Shown in pieces: positions 11,260 to 23,800 of a DNA stretch of 64,000 nucleotides. The translations under genes and the position numbers were made by a program. The notes below the pieces were generated by a model. It was not told the DNA's origin, searched no databases, and worked only from the letters and a program-made list of their open reading frames with translations. Position 1 is the first letter of the stretch. The number at the start of each line of letters is the position of its first letter. The DNA is from Tubiluchus corallicola (taxonomy: Eukaryota > Priapulida > Priapulimorpha > Priapulimorphida > Tubiluchidae): assembly GCA_030141605.1 (NCBI GenBank), contig JAQGDQ010000142.1, positions 248,001-312,000 of the forward strand, written 5' to 3'.

Positions 11260-12290
11260 ATTCGTCAATATTTAACAAAGTAAATACCATTACGTAACAT
11301 CATTATCTAATATTTAACGCCAATATGTAACAATCGTTATGTAACAAAAAATGCTGCATTACATAACAGACTAGCGTAGGTTTGGTCGTGATGTTCAGCT
11401 GGGCCTCGTCACGCTCTGGATGTGTAGTATAATTACTGGACGGAGTCTGAATTTGGGTCTGGCTCCAGCTTGAGAGCCTGATGTGCCAGATGTCTAGTTT
11501 GGCCTTGGTTAGATTTGACGTGGGCATAAGTTTCTCAATGCAAGAAAGAAATTGGAAAATGGTCCCAACGAAGAATGATATTGTTTGACCTGGCATTGAC
11601 CCTTAGTTCTTGGTTGAACAAATTCTTGTACACGTATATCTCCTTTAAGCTGCCACAGATAACAAGTTTCATCGCAAGAAGCTGAAATTTTTCACAGACA
11701 TATAACACACTGAGGACTAATTCAAGGGCCACAAAAGAGCCGAATTTTCCAGTTTCAGATCAGGCAGACCAAACCCAACTAGACAAAACCTCTGGCAGAT
11801 TAGACCTCAGGTAGACTAGACCCACTGTAGATGAGCTACCTTGGAGACTGGACCTTTGATCAAACCTCTGGCAGACCGCACCCCAGATGGTCAGATAGAC
11901 TAGCCACAAAAAGATCTCTGATATATCAGATTTCAGACAGATCAGAACTCAGACAGAGCAGCCACAGAGCTCACATTCAACAGATCAGACCTCAGACAGA
12001 CCAGACCCCACATACTACACGTATGACAGATCAGACATCAAGTAGACAAGACTCCCGGCAGACAGGCCTGGCCAAGTCGGAGTCAGACCAAAGCCAGAAT
12101 AGAAAGAAACTGACCCAATAATTAGACCATATCGAAACCATGACAAGACACCATACATTATCCTGTTACATTGTTACTGTTACTAGTGACGTAAACTTTA
12201 TTACAAAATGAAATTTTTTTATTGCATGATGCAGCATTTTTGTTACATAATGGTGTAATGTTATGTAATGAGTCTTTGGTTGCACATTGA
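11260..12290. mobile_element. Foldback-like element with inverted ends and CAGACC word arrays
   Basis: Near the left end (about 11338-11362) is GTTATGTAACAAAAAATGCT; near the right end (about 12229-12256) is its near-exact reverse complement, GATGCAGCATTTTTGTTACATAA. Just inside each arm is a degenerate array of ~16-20 bp words: GGTCTGG/TCTGG-like on the left (11380-11520) and CAGACCTCAGACAGA-like on the right (11760-12120). The two arrays are thus in opposite orientation. There is no transposase frame, so the element would be non-autonomous. The outer ends and target-site duplication are not resolved. Confidence 0.6.
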
Positions 12291-12590
12291 GTCTAACGAA
12301 CGTTAACACACGCTAGCGTTCAAATTGCTTTCAAAAAAGTAAGAGAGAAAAATCATGAAAATTTGCGCTTTCAAACTACAACAGGAACGTGGCTCAAATT
12401 GCCCATTTTCCTTCAATGATGAGTTCATATTTAATAATTCGAATTCTGTTTCAGTCTCAAACGCTCTGCCAATGTCTACTACAAATGTAACAAGTGTTCA
12501 ACAGTTTTTTGGGCAACCTACTTATTTCAGGTGTTACTAGTATTATCATATTGAATAATCGAGTTTGATTATTTATAATCATTTTCATAG

Positions 12591-12821
12591 CTACTGTAAC
12601 TAAGCGGAGATTCGAAAATCTCCAAAAAATGAGCAAAAATATCGACATTAGTTTGGCAAAAACCAAAACTGACAGTATACTCGCCTTTATGCTAGTCGCA
12701 CGCTGTAAAAATCGTCTAAAAGAAAATTGTCCTTCTAAATTGACAAAATTTCCTCCCACACTACAGATTTTGTATGAAGCAATCTGTGTCATCGATAACC
12801 TCAGTAAACAATTATTAGATG
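12591..12821 (+). CDS. Possible isolated internal exon, unknown protein
   Basis: A 231-nt open block bounded by a pyrimidine-rich acceptor (CATTTTCATAG) and a donor (G|GTACGTG). It encodes a Lys/Arg/Leu-rich sequence beginning about T-V-T-K-R-R-F-E-N-L and ending N-L-S-K-Q-L-L-D. Amino-acid composition and codon use look protein-like, but I recognise no family and could not join it in frame to neighbouring exons. A 181-codon frame on the opposite strand overlaps it. It may be a transposon relic or chance. Confidence 0.25.
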
Positions 12822-14230
12822 GTACGTGAAAAAAATCATTGCTTTGTGTGGGTCTGATCTGATTTTGTCTGACGCAAGTGTAGCACCGAGCCCGCACACA
12901 CGAAAAACTTCGCAAAACAGCATTTATCGAGACCACAGACTTGTAAAAATATGTGTTCAACAATTGTGTCAGGCAAATTCTGCACGTATGCACCATGTAC
13001 AAAACGGAAAAATCTAATTAGTTTCGCCTGTAAAAGATCTCTTATTTATTAATTAACATCAAGATATGTTAATTCACACAATTAATTATTGTATTCAATC
13101 CTTTAATCATTCGGTTATTTTATTTTTATTTTTTGCCAGTAAAGCGAAAACTAATTGTTCAGGCAAATTTAAAAGTGACAAAAATTTAACTGTTATAAAT
13201 CATAATTATTCTTAAATCACTTCATTTGCGTTTTATAAACGAACATAAAAAGCGCAAGCGCAAAAAGAAAGAAATTCTAGAAAATTTAGACACATTTTGC
13301 ACAACTAGTTCGCATTGGCTTCTTTATGGTTACTATCATGTTTTAGTTGGCAATTCACTGCGTCTGAAAGACGGACAAAAGGTGAAGCCAAGTGGTGTTT
13401 AATCAGTAGTTCTGCAGTCAAGGAGGCCATAAAAAGGAATCAAAGGATCTCAGAAACGAATAAAGAATTTCTGGACGACAAGAGGATGATGTTGCAAGCA
13501 TGTTTTATATTTGTTACAAATTGTATTATAGTTGAGCCTTAAAGTTTAGGGTGAGCATTTATGAAGCAAGTTCTCGAAACTCACGGACACATTCATATTC
13601 AAGTTACATCAGACCCTATTAGTGCAAAGCAGTAGTATAAATTGCGTCACAAACATTTATGTCAATTCCCGTCATTGGGTAAAACTTGAGTGACACAACA
13701 GCAAAAAAGAAAGAAAGAGAAGCGTTAGTTTGAGGTTTTGCCTTTTTGTTTACATGGTAGGAGTTTTGTTTAAGAATCGTAAACAACTAAAAGCTTAATC
13801 CAAACAGATTCATAAGTGTCTTTCAATCCGTATGCTGTCGTTACTCCTAGAAGTAAAGTCTCTGGCTCTACAATAAAAGATGCTTACTAAATTCAGCATA
13901 GAAAAGCCACGTTCAGTTTATATTCATTGCAGACTAATAATGCAAGAATGATATTGTACTAGGATATCACAAAATGTAAAGTTCGCGGGAAACAATGTGA
14001 CATTTCTTTAAAGTAAGCCAATATAATTTGTCAAAATGTGGAATCGGAAGCTACAAGAGAGTATAGAAAGCTGACGACGAACGGACGTAATTGAAATACA
14101 ATGTGGGAATTCTACGGATAAAAATTTAGCTTAACCGAGCAAAACAGTCGCCTAAGGCTTTTATTATGGCAAATTTCTACGAATGGACGATCCATTGTCT
14201 GAGCTTAGCACCACAACAAAGCAGCTAACT
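12822..14230. other. Intergenic stretch, no gene recognised
   Basis: Short open frames on both strands without motifs. The CTTTTATGG..GAAGCCAAGTGG region around 13315-13540 is open on + but unsupported. Confidence 0.35.
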
Positions 14231-14482
14231 CCTTATTGGTTACGTAAATTATTATTACGTTCATTAGTTATTTTCTGCAGACATGTCATTAATGTGTACA
14301 AATTGGTTTCGTGTTTTACAACATTTGTACTAGAAGAACAATGATGAAGTTTTGCTTTGAAATAATTGTTATAGAACTTTGAGGTATCTAAAACACTCAA
14401 TGGCTACAGCACAAGAACATTAAGAGCAAACACTTGCTGGTAAAATTGAAATCTCTATATTTTAACTAGAGGCATTTAAAGG
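14231..14482 (+). repeat. Interspersed repeat family B, copy 2
   Basis: Diverged direct-orientation copy of 10441-10696, about 3.8 kb away. Confidence 0.65.
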
Positions 14483-14953
14483 TTTCTTAGTTTTAAGCAC
14501 TAAATTCCGGCTATAACGGGCGGGAGATAACAAGATTTTTTACTCAACGCTTATGTTTTATTCAATTTCCCATTCTCTCTGCATAGCTTGTCTCTCCAAG
14601 AGTGCTTGGCACATATTGTATTATAATCTATATTTGCGTGCTAATAAATGACTTATAATAATAATGATAATAAGCATGCCTTCATGGTGTGGCTTGGCTC
14701 AGGCTTCCGCTAAATGATTAATGCTATTCAGTGACTAATCGTCCTAGTTAATACAGGCTTAATTACTTTCCTGTCAAGCTGGCTTAGTATTACTGCGGTG
14801 TCTTGTTAAATAATTGCTGAAATAGCTCACGTGGGTGCTTAAATTTCACATTACTGACATTATCGTTTTTCTTCTGGTCTAGTTGATACGCTTAGACCAA
14901 TTTTAACAGTGCTAATTCTTTTTGTGTATTGTCAAATATTGAGGTCAGAATAG

Positions 14954-15066
14954 TAGAACGACAACGGCAACAACACCGACAGCAACAGAAAAAGCAACAG
15001 CAGCAGCAGGAGCTCAATATCGGCATTCGGCAACAGCAACAGTAACCACGACAACAACATCCATTT
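14954..15066. repeat. CAA/CAG-rich low-complexity tract
   Basis: Interrupted (CAA/CAG)n repeat. Read on the - strand it yields a spurious Cys-rich peptide frame. Confidence 0.75.
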
Positions 15067-15169
15067 CCTTGCAAGCTTGCGGATATTTCAACACTATATG
15101 TGTTGAAATATTTTCAATGATCAAGCAACTAGAACTTTCTTTTGGAAAAAGGGGGTAAAACAGCGAAAT

Positions 15170-15310
15170 TATGGGTAGACGTTCTGTCCGGGGGCAGGAC
15201 ATTTGGGCACGAGAAAGTTGGGGCGGAGCCGTTTGGGCGCTGGTTCACTTGGCCCGACCGCGAGACATTTGGGCACCAGCGCCCACGCTCGTGCAGCGCT
15301 AGTTGCCTTA
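15170..15310. repeat. GC-rich word array (GACATTTGGGCAC-like)
   Basis: A short GC-rich island in AT-rich DNA with repeated words of the type ACATTTGGGCACGAGA, GTTTGGGCGCTGG, ACATTTGGGCACCAGC. In style it resembles the other degenerate word arrays in the window. Confidence 0.55.
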
Positions 15311-18300
15311 CGTCTATATTTCGCTACTTTTCCTGCTTAGTAGATTAAACTTTTATGGGAATCCTCGTTCATTGTCTGATAGTGATTAGCACACATGTAA
15401 CTTTAGAACATTTAACGTTTTTGTAAGAAAAGAAATAATTATTTTCGTGAGTACGCTTACGTAATTAAAACGGAAAAACTATAACTTCCTGTAGCATGCA
15501 GCTGCTAAGTGCATTATTATCATGCATTTCGCAAGAGATACCACAAAAAGCTTACAGTTATTGCTAAACACATCATTTGGCTCTTTAATTGCATAATTTA
15601 GATTCTAGCAGTTCTCGAGTTTGCAGCTAATATAACTACACAACTACAAATAGCAAATACAAAGCAATAATATAAGTACACTATAAATAACTAAACAACA
15701 CATTCTACTCTTCTAAGCACACCAATATAGTATACCGTGATGTATAACACTAGTTAAACTGCAGTACTGGTTGTGCTGACGCTAAATTTGGTGTGAATAG
15801 ATTTCTGTGGGATGCACGTTTCTGTTATTTAGGTATTTTGGTGATACATTAGATATTTTTGAAATAAAATGCTGTCACATTCTACTAAAATGCTAATGTA
15901 AGGCGTCTTCTTCTGCTTCGTTCATTTGAAAAACTACTCATAATACTGAAATTGGAAAACCACCAAGTGCAGGGTCAAATGGCGGGTTTCCATTGTTATA
16001 TGTTACTGGGCGTGTTTAATTTAGTAAAATGATAATTAATAGTTAAACATATTGTGAGAGTTAGGAAATAATAGTGAGTCATATTGAAAAGTTAATATGA
16101 CTCGCTATAATTTGACCCATGTTTGAAACGCGACGCCCTGTACATAAAAAGAGAAGTTAAACTGATCAGGCGGAGTGAAGTTACATAGAGGTTAAAACGT
16201 TTAGAGATCGCCAGACTGATTAACCAGAATGCAACACGAACTCTTTGAGTTTAGTTTCACCGTTCCATTATAAAGAAAGATCAGAAAGTATTATGTACCA
16301 AGAAACGAAACCCAGAAAAGTGATGAGAACAAAGATTGCCATAGAAATTGTCGTACAACATTGATTTTGAGAAAAAAGCAAATGACAAAATTATATTGTT
16401 TTCCATTTTCATAGTTAGTTGTTTCTTAGTTGTTTTCAACAGAATTTTTTATTAGGTAGTAAACTTATTTCGCATATCATAATTACTTCTTGTAAAATTA
16501 TAATCATCATACATCAATACAGCATCCTTTATAATAATCAGAATTCTCGCCATCTACGCAGTCTGTCCATCGGCATATGCGATATCTTTGTTCTTCGTAT
16601 TTTAATATAAACATTCCTGGATTGTCTAGTTTTGCTTTCATTTGACAGAGCTTCCGCTATAGGATGCTAATTTGATCATGAGATGGATATAAATGTGAAC
16701 ACAGTCATGGTTGCCGCCAGAGTTTAAAAAATTTGACGCACAAACAGTTAGGGGGTCCTGGGGAGCGCTGTAAGCTCCCTAAACGGGGCCCGGGGCAGAG
16801 CCTCAGCCACCAACGCATTTTCCTGTATTTAAGCACATTTTAGAGACCTCAAACGAGATCTAAATTCTGGTACACAGACTTCCTCAAACGAGAAAAATTC
16901 TGCTTTAAAAAATATATTTTACCTACATTTACCTAGGTAATATTCATTGTTTAACATTCGTAGTAGTCATATATCTTAAAAGCAAGTTCGTAATACACTG
17001 CTGCGGATGACCCATTACTTAAGCTTAATTTATTTAGTGTAAAGATTATCTACCCAGCAAAATGTGGATAGTCAAGCGTAAAACTGATTTGAGACTGTTA
17101 AGTTTACAGCCCACCCACTGTTCATACAAATTTAATAAGTTGTATAATTTTTCCCGCCAGGCACAGCTGAACGGCAGAACGTCTCGGCTACACATGTATT
17201 TTAGTGTATTTTAGACCATTTTGCGGTTGCTAGAAGCTATTTCCTCAGGCAAGTTCACTAGTTTAAAATTCATTATTGCGCAAACAAACAAGAGTTGATG
17301 TGCTTCTTGGTTTACTGCTAAAAATTTTATTTAGCCAAAAAAACTTTAATTTAAAAAATTCTGTGGGCGCAAGTGCGTCAGTGCGTCCGCCTGCCGGCGC
17401 CCATGAACACAGTTAACTTATGAAGAGTTAATTATTAGATAGATGCTTAACAGAAGGCCCTAATATTATGCAGAATTAATAACTGGATATTTACTAATTG
17501 AAACGTTTATATGAAACATGTTAAAATGACCAATGTAAACTAGGAATTCAACTTATCTGGTGGTTTTTACTGATAACTGTGGTCAGCGGCACGGTTGTTG
17601 AAGTTGACAACAGTGATGTCAATTTTAAAATAGTTTGTTTCACTTGACAAACTAGAAAAGTGCTTCCTTTTGACCTTAACAGTTTGGCTTACACTAATTA
17701 CTTGGAAAAGCTTAGCTATTTAAATCCCCAGTCTTTGGCACAATGGCACAATATTTTCTATTTGAAGATGACGTATAAAATCTGTCAACACGCTGTTGAT
17801 TTGAATTTTGCAGTTTTTCCGTTTTGCTCCCTATATAGATCGCCTCAATTTCACATTCTGTTAGACTGAATTGGAACCTTTATTGGGTCATACATTCGAA
17901 AAGGTTTAAGCGGGTGTTTTTCCCACTGTTTATTTGAAGTTTTTTCGAGATTAACATAACAAACGAAGTTGACTCTTCCTTGTAGCATGGCATATTAGAC
18001 GGATCTGTTTCCAGCAAATCGGAATTAAATAGCAGCTACACAAATTTGCTTTATCTTACTACAAAAACATCCTATCGCTTATCTTCAAGTTTAGAAAAAC
18101 CAAAATATAAAAACGTGAAACACGTGACAGACAACTAATGTTACAATTTTCATCAAAGTACTTACTAACTTCGCAAAGCAGTCGCTAACTTGAGGGGCGA
18201 TAAAACACCTTCAACTCATGTGCACTGACTGACTGTAAAAACTGGGCTTCATAATTCTTAAGCCTGAGCAAACGCGTTTTCAGGAAGAACATTGAGCGTG

Positions 18301-18440
18301 CGCAGAATGCTACAGGTCTCTTATCTGCTTATCTGGCAAGCAGTGTTGTCAAAATGCTTTAGTCTCTAATACTCAAATTTAAACAGTTTCTCTTAGACTT
18401 ATGTTATTTGTTATTATTGTATTACTGTAGTGAGCACCCG
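15311..18440. other. Intergenic stretch with a transposon-like GC-rich scar
   Basis: No gene supported. At 16735-16810 a GC-rich motif (GGGGTCCTGGGGAGCGCTG..GGGGCCCGGGGCAGAGCC) looks like a remnant of a DNA-transposon end, and a second GC-rich patch at 17355-17403 may mark the other side; no clear TIR or target duplication is visible. Confidence 0.3.
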
Positions 18441-18457
18441 TTTCCAAAATCCGGAAA

Positions 18458-18540
18458 TGTGACGTACGTGTGACGTCACACAGGTATTTAAAGCCGGTCA
18501 CACACCCAATCCGGTGTGTGGGTGGTTGCAGAATTCTCAG
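18458..18540 (+). promoter_or_regulatory. Candidate CRE + TATA promoter
   Basis: A perfect palindromic cAMP response element TGACGTCA (18471-18478) is preceded by a TGACGT half-site at 18460-18465 and followed, 7 nt later, by a TATTTAAAG TATA-like box (18485-18493). Immediately downstream CACACACC and GGTGTGTG form a short hairpin. CREB/ATF factors bind this motif in animals. If active, transcription would start near 18515-18525 going right. The target is unknown; the next supported + strand gene starts coding at 20642. Confidence 0.45.
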
Positions 18541-18867
18541 TGTTGATGCTTGTACATGCGCCTGTTATACGTTATATGATATTGTTGCCAAAATTGGAAT
18601 CAATGCTATGAATTTACTCGAATTACTACAGTAATAACAGCTGAAGACCAGACAACGTGCCAGACGTGGTGCTACAATAGATTTGTGCTTATACTTTCAC
18701 GTGCTACTACAGAGAAGTTCAGTTGCACATTTAAACGGTCTCTGTCATCCTTATGATTTTTCTTGTCAATAGGTGGTGCCACATATTCTGCTTATTTCCC
18801 CAGCTAAAAGTTTGCTGCGCTTCTGTTAGCATCAGCCGATATTATTATGAAAATTAATAGGTTAGTT

Positions 18868-18952
18868 TTCCTTTAGTGGGCCCTTTTCCTAACCTTTGTT
18901 CCTTTAGTGGGTCCTTTTCCTAACTAGTGTTTCTTTAGTGGGTGCTTTGACA
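18868..18952 (+). repeat. Three-copy ~30-bp tandem repeat
   Basis: Three imperfect units with the core TTCCTTTAGTGGGTCCTTTT followed by CCTAAC. The third unit is the most diverged. Confidence 0.85.
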
Positions 18953-19681
18953 AGTATTATGACAAATGGGTCTTATGTTGGCATAAAATATTTTGTAAAT
19001 AACAAAATGCTTGGAAACCTTTAATTATGAACAAATGTCGAGTGTTGGCCCAATTTTACCTAATTTAGTGTGGGTTCTCGTCAAATAAGGAGATCCAAAA
19101 TGACGAACGTCGCCGTGGTAATATATCAGGCGGATCAAAACATTTTAGTCTGAATGTCCTGTTTAAAACCAGCATTTTCAACAGCCGTACACGCTCACAC
19201 AGTGTATTATAATCTCAAACAAACAAACAAAAAACAGTTTTGTCGAATTGAAACAGTATGTAACTGTAGCACATCCACATCTACATTTTATAACATATCA
19301 AGGCTTTATACATCTGAATTATTAATAAAGCTTTTCAAAAATATTAATCCTGCTTTGTTTGTTGTATTACTGAGTCTTGAAGGGATTACACATCCCGCAT
19401 AAACTTGAATTAACATAAATGATAAGACGTTAACCTTTTTAGTTTACATTTCTTCTTTCTCATAAGCAGTTCCATGTTGTGATGTTGAATTTAAATGAAT
19501 TCTTATTGTTAGATTCAATGTACAGAGTGATTACAAAATACGTAAAAGTGTTAAATTTTTTTTATATGAACGAACTTGTAATGTATGTCAATGCTACTTT
19601 TCTGAAACATTACCAATTCCTTGTGATAACACATACTTTCAACACAAAACATTTTTTTCTTGCAATATAAATCTAATTGAT
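18953..19681. other. Intergenic spacer
   Basis: Short open frames only; no gene supported. Confidence 0.35.
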
Positions 19682-19738
19682 TGTATACAGGCGTTTAGTA
19701 CTTTTAAAATGTATACAGGCGTTTAGTACTTTTAAAAC
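19682..19738 (+). repeat. Exact 28-bp tandem duplication
   Basis: The 28-bp word TGTATACAGGCG..CTTTTAAAA occurs twice, head to tail, without a mismatch, so the duplication is recent. Confidence 0.9.
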
Positions 19739-20197
19739 TTAATCACTGTATAGTAGAGAGTGACCAGATACTGTAGGTCTATAAAGCTACACTATACAGC
19801 TACAGTAGGTCACAGTTTAAGTAACCTTTTGTTGTCTTAATAGGAAGCCAAGTTACTTACCTGTTCTTGGACATGTTCCAGTGAGCAAGCGACGATTAAA
19901 CGCAAGTGACTAGTTTTGCAATTGGATATTGACAGTTCAAATTTAGCAGCGTATATTTTTTATAGGCCTATCGAAATTTATTAGTGAAATAATAAATATC
20001 ACGCGTGTAGAACGAAGTAAAAAAGGTATATAAAGACAGTGCTTAACCATATTAACTTTTGTGAATGGCGATAGGTAATAGTAAGTGACTAATTCGTTGT
20101 TCACTTTGCTAAGACGTTGTGTGATAAGGAGCCTTCGGCTGTACTAAATCATCTTATAAAAAGTGCATTGAAGTATTATTTCAGTACAGTATGATGC

Positions 20198-20276
20198 GTA
20201 GTTATAATTATAATTACCTAATATTATAATTATAATTTTAATGTAGTTATAATTATAATTACCTAATTATAATTAT
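20198..20276. repeat. AT-rich duplicated and palindromic tract
   Basis: GTAGTTATAATTATAATTAC occurs twice with an intervening TATTATAATTATAATTTTA. The TTATAATTATAA cores are self-complementary. It lies about 370 bp upstream of the start codon of the seven-exon gene. Confidence 0.75.
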
Positions 20277-20641
20277 CAACAACGTTGGTAAAGTAAGGGC
20301 GTTTATGTACTCTGCGGATGCGGATGCGTTTTGAGGGTTGCGGAACAGATAAAATCGGTTTATGTTGTTTTCAATGCACCAGTTTATGCGGCCTGTGTAT
20401 GTGTTATTCTTTTTCTGCAGCCATTTTGCTACTGATTGCAAAACGCCCTCAGATCCACATCAGCATCCGCTACATAAACGCCGCTTAACACTTGACAAAA
20501 TTAATAATATTGCGTGTAGACAGGAGCAACAAAATGAATCGCTCCTATAAATTCTAATTTCCACTGAATCTTTGTCGAACAAAAATTCGTATTTTTGCAG
20601 CAGTTTATCGTAAGTAGTCCGAGAGGTTCGCACTGGAAAGC

Positions 20642-20887
20642 ATGACGGATACCGCGGACGAGACGGCTCAAGCGACTGTTTCGCCTAAGCAGGGAACAAG
20701 TTTAAAGAAAAAAACAGGAGGGATTCTGAAACGAAGTGTAGTAGCAGGTTTGAGATCAAGACCAGGTAGATTTTTCACGGCTTCACTAGATAAATGTCTG
20801 AATGTGAGCGAAAACTTGCTGGACAAGATGCAGATGCGTAAAGCGAAAAAACCTGGCATTGCGGATGAGCAAGCTACTACAGCTGAG
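20642..20887 (+). CDS. Exon 1 of the seven-exon gene (aa 1-82)
   Basis: First in-frame ATG after a stretch with no upstream ATG in frame. Donor GAG|GTAAGA, phase 0. Encodes a basic N-terminus containing G-G-I-L-K-R-S and R-S-R-P-G-R-F-F. Confidence 0.78.
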
Positions 20888-23800
20888 GTAAGAAGGGCTT
20901 GGATTAAGTGTTGTTAACCGTAGATTTCAATAACGCAAACACATGTTAACATTTATGTTGGAAATTTCTTTTTGTGGGAAATAAGCAATATTGATTGTGA
21001 TAACAACGGCAACTGTTACGGCAATGGCAACGGTTGCAGTAGCAGTAGTGCTTAGCAGTAGCGGTGGCATCGCCAGTAATAGTAGTGCCGTCAATGATAG
21101 CTGCAGTTATTACGTCGCGTTAGGCTAGCGAGTTTTCTCGCCAAGCTAATTCGCCACGGAACTCCCAAGCTTGTTCAGACTTGAGAGCAAAGCTTGCTGT
21201 AGAGTGTGCTACTACGCTACGTTTTTGATGCGTGAGCGAACTAAATAGGCCCTAAGAGCGAACTAACACACAAGTCTCTATTCACTGCAAGAAACTCGCC
21301 ATGTAACTCGCGGAGGCGTTCAAACTAGACAGTAGCTCGCGGAAATCAACTCGCAGCAACTGTAGGTAACTTGCAGTAACTTGCCGATAGTAACTCGGAA
21401 TCAGGTTCACACTTGCGACTTTGCTGGCAGAGAGAAAACTCACGAACAAAAACTCACTAGTCTGAACACGCCGTAACAGAATTGAAATAAAATTGTGCCA
21501 ATTTAAATTTTCCAGCACATTCTAATTTAGTTATTTTTCCCATTGACCCAGTATTTGCTTTTGGAAGAATGAAGCTCACCACTATAAACCGTGTTTATGA
21601 CTCTAGCTTCATCAGGGAGGAAATAAGAAACACCTGAATGTGTGAACGTGAAATGAAATGGAAAGTGGTACTTTTCACCAATCTTTTTTAACAACGACTA
21701 TCTCGGCCAGCAATGTAGACTCTAATTAACTTGATTATTTTTCTTCCAGAATCCTAATCCGCAAGTTCAGAATTCAAGCAAATCTGTTTTGCCTGCTGCT
21801 TACTTTGCTATTAACGCAGTTATTATAGTTTTCACTATTCCAGTCAGCACATGGGTAAGTCATCTTTTTCCTCTTTTTAGTCATTTAATTCCAAATCAGG
21901 AGATTTATTACAGGTCTTGATTGTAGCCAGACTTGAACATTGGGAGCAGGAGGTATAAATTTTACACACAATATGCACACAATAATAATTAGGGGTCGGG
22001 GGAATGATGCTGCATTAAAGCTCTCAAGCGACCAGCGGTTTCTGTAGAGCAGCGCCTCGGAAACTGATACATTTCTTGCATTTTAGACATTTGGGCTTTT
22101 GGCAATCAAAATCAAGCAATTCTTAAAATAAAAAGCAGTATTTTAGATTATACTTGTACATCTAAAACAATAAAACATCATCTATTTTATGTCATTTAGT
22201 TGGTGTGCTTTTTTGGAATTATGGTATTATAAGTGGAGTAGTTTTATGTTAATTAGCATATCTTGCTACGTTTTTTATAGAAAATTTGATAATTTTTAAT
22301 TCCATATAACAAGTAACAAAACGCATAACTGATACTACTGGTATTAAAAACCTGCAAGTAAGGACGTTAGTCTCTTAATTTACACATTTATGCGATTGTA
22401 ATCTATTTATGTTTGAATACATCGTTGAATGAATGAATGAATGAATGAATGAATGAATGGATGAATGAATGAATGAATGAATGAATGAATGAATTTAGAA
22501 ATGAATTAAGTGTGGTCGCTTTACCTCGCTTTAAATCATCAATAACTTTGTATAAAAAATACTGTGATAATGGATATTGATTAGAGTACCTATAATTTAT
22601 ATTTACTGCGTAAAGAGCTGCCATCTATTGGTGGGAACAGTGTCATTTAGTCTGTGATATTTGATTTTCGAAAAGAGTAATTCGTTTGTTTTTCGTCAAA
22701 GCATCATCTGCTTATACATGCATTGCCAAAAAATTTGGCGAAACCTGGAACTAGTTGGCTATTTTGTCTTTCTACACTAATACTTTTTCCACATTTTCAT
22801 TTTAATTCTAACGTTAATTGACGTATATGTGAATGTACTGTGTTTTTAAGGTGGTGTTTCTGAAAGCCCTTCGGAGGAATTTGAAACATTACATTTTCGC
22901 AGGAAAACGTCCACTGCCCGAGGAAACAAACAAAGACAAACAAGCCACCAGGCGCAAGGTAAAAGACTGTTTCGTAGAATTTACCACAATATAATCATCT
23001 TCACCATGTCATTACTGTCATCACTATCATCATCGTCATCGTCATCATCGTCATTGTCATTATCGTTATCATCATCATAGTACCTCAACGCCACAGTAAC
23101 ACTATCATCATGTAATTCAATTGACTTCTTTATTTTAGAATAAAATCATGACTTCATGAACAACAGTTTATTTCTTTTGCTATTCAGTGGAAATCGAGGT
23201 GAATTTCTTACCAGTTTGTTCACTACATGAATTCAACTCGTCTGCACAAAATTTACATGTGATATAATCGACATACAGCGAACAAATATACGCTATTCGT
23301 ATTTTACAGGCATTATATTTCTAGAATTTTATTTGAGAATTTTATTACGAAATATGAGCTGTCAGGAAATGATAAGCAGAAATTCAAATTAAATGTCAAT
23401 TTTACCTCGAAACTTTTATTAGCATTACTTATTGCAGCATATCAGGAAGCCGTTGAACAATAATTGTTGCAGACTACAGGTATTAAATAAAACTTTTGAT
23501 TTTTAGCTTACGCCCAAGAAGCACACTAATTTGTCATCCACCTCATCGTTCTGGAATTATCTTCCGTGGAACTATTTCCGTTTAGTCCGAAAACGACACG
23601 TCGCAAGTTTCGCTGTAGTTTTCGGTAAGATTTTTAACTATTTCATTTTACTAAGTAATAATGAGATTCCTTTTTGTTATAAATTTCTTGTGATAAACAT
23701 GATGGTGTGAAATCAAATACACGTAATAGTGACGATTAGAAGTGGAATTGAATTTAGACGCGAATTACGTTTAATGATTAATCTTACGCCACGTGTGACA

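Noticed and set aside
12457-13002. 181-codon frame on the - strand
   Set aside because: No family motif and no hydrophobic or domain pattern beyond chance; the + strand block it overlaps has better splice signals.
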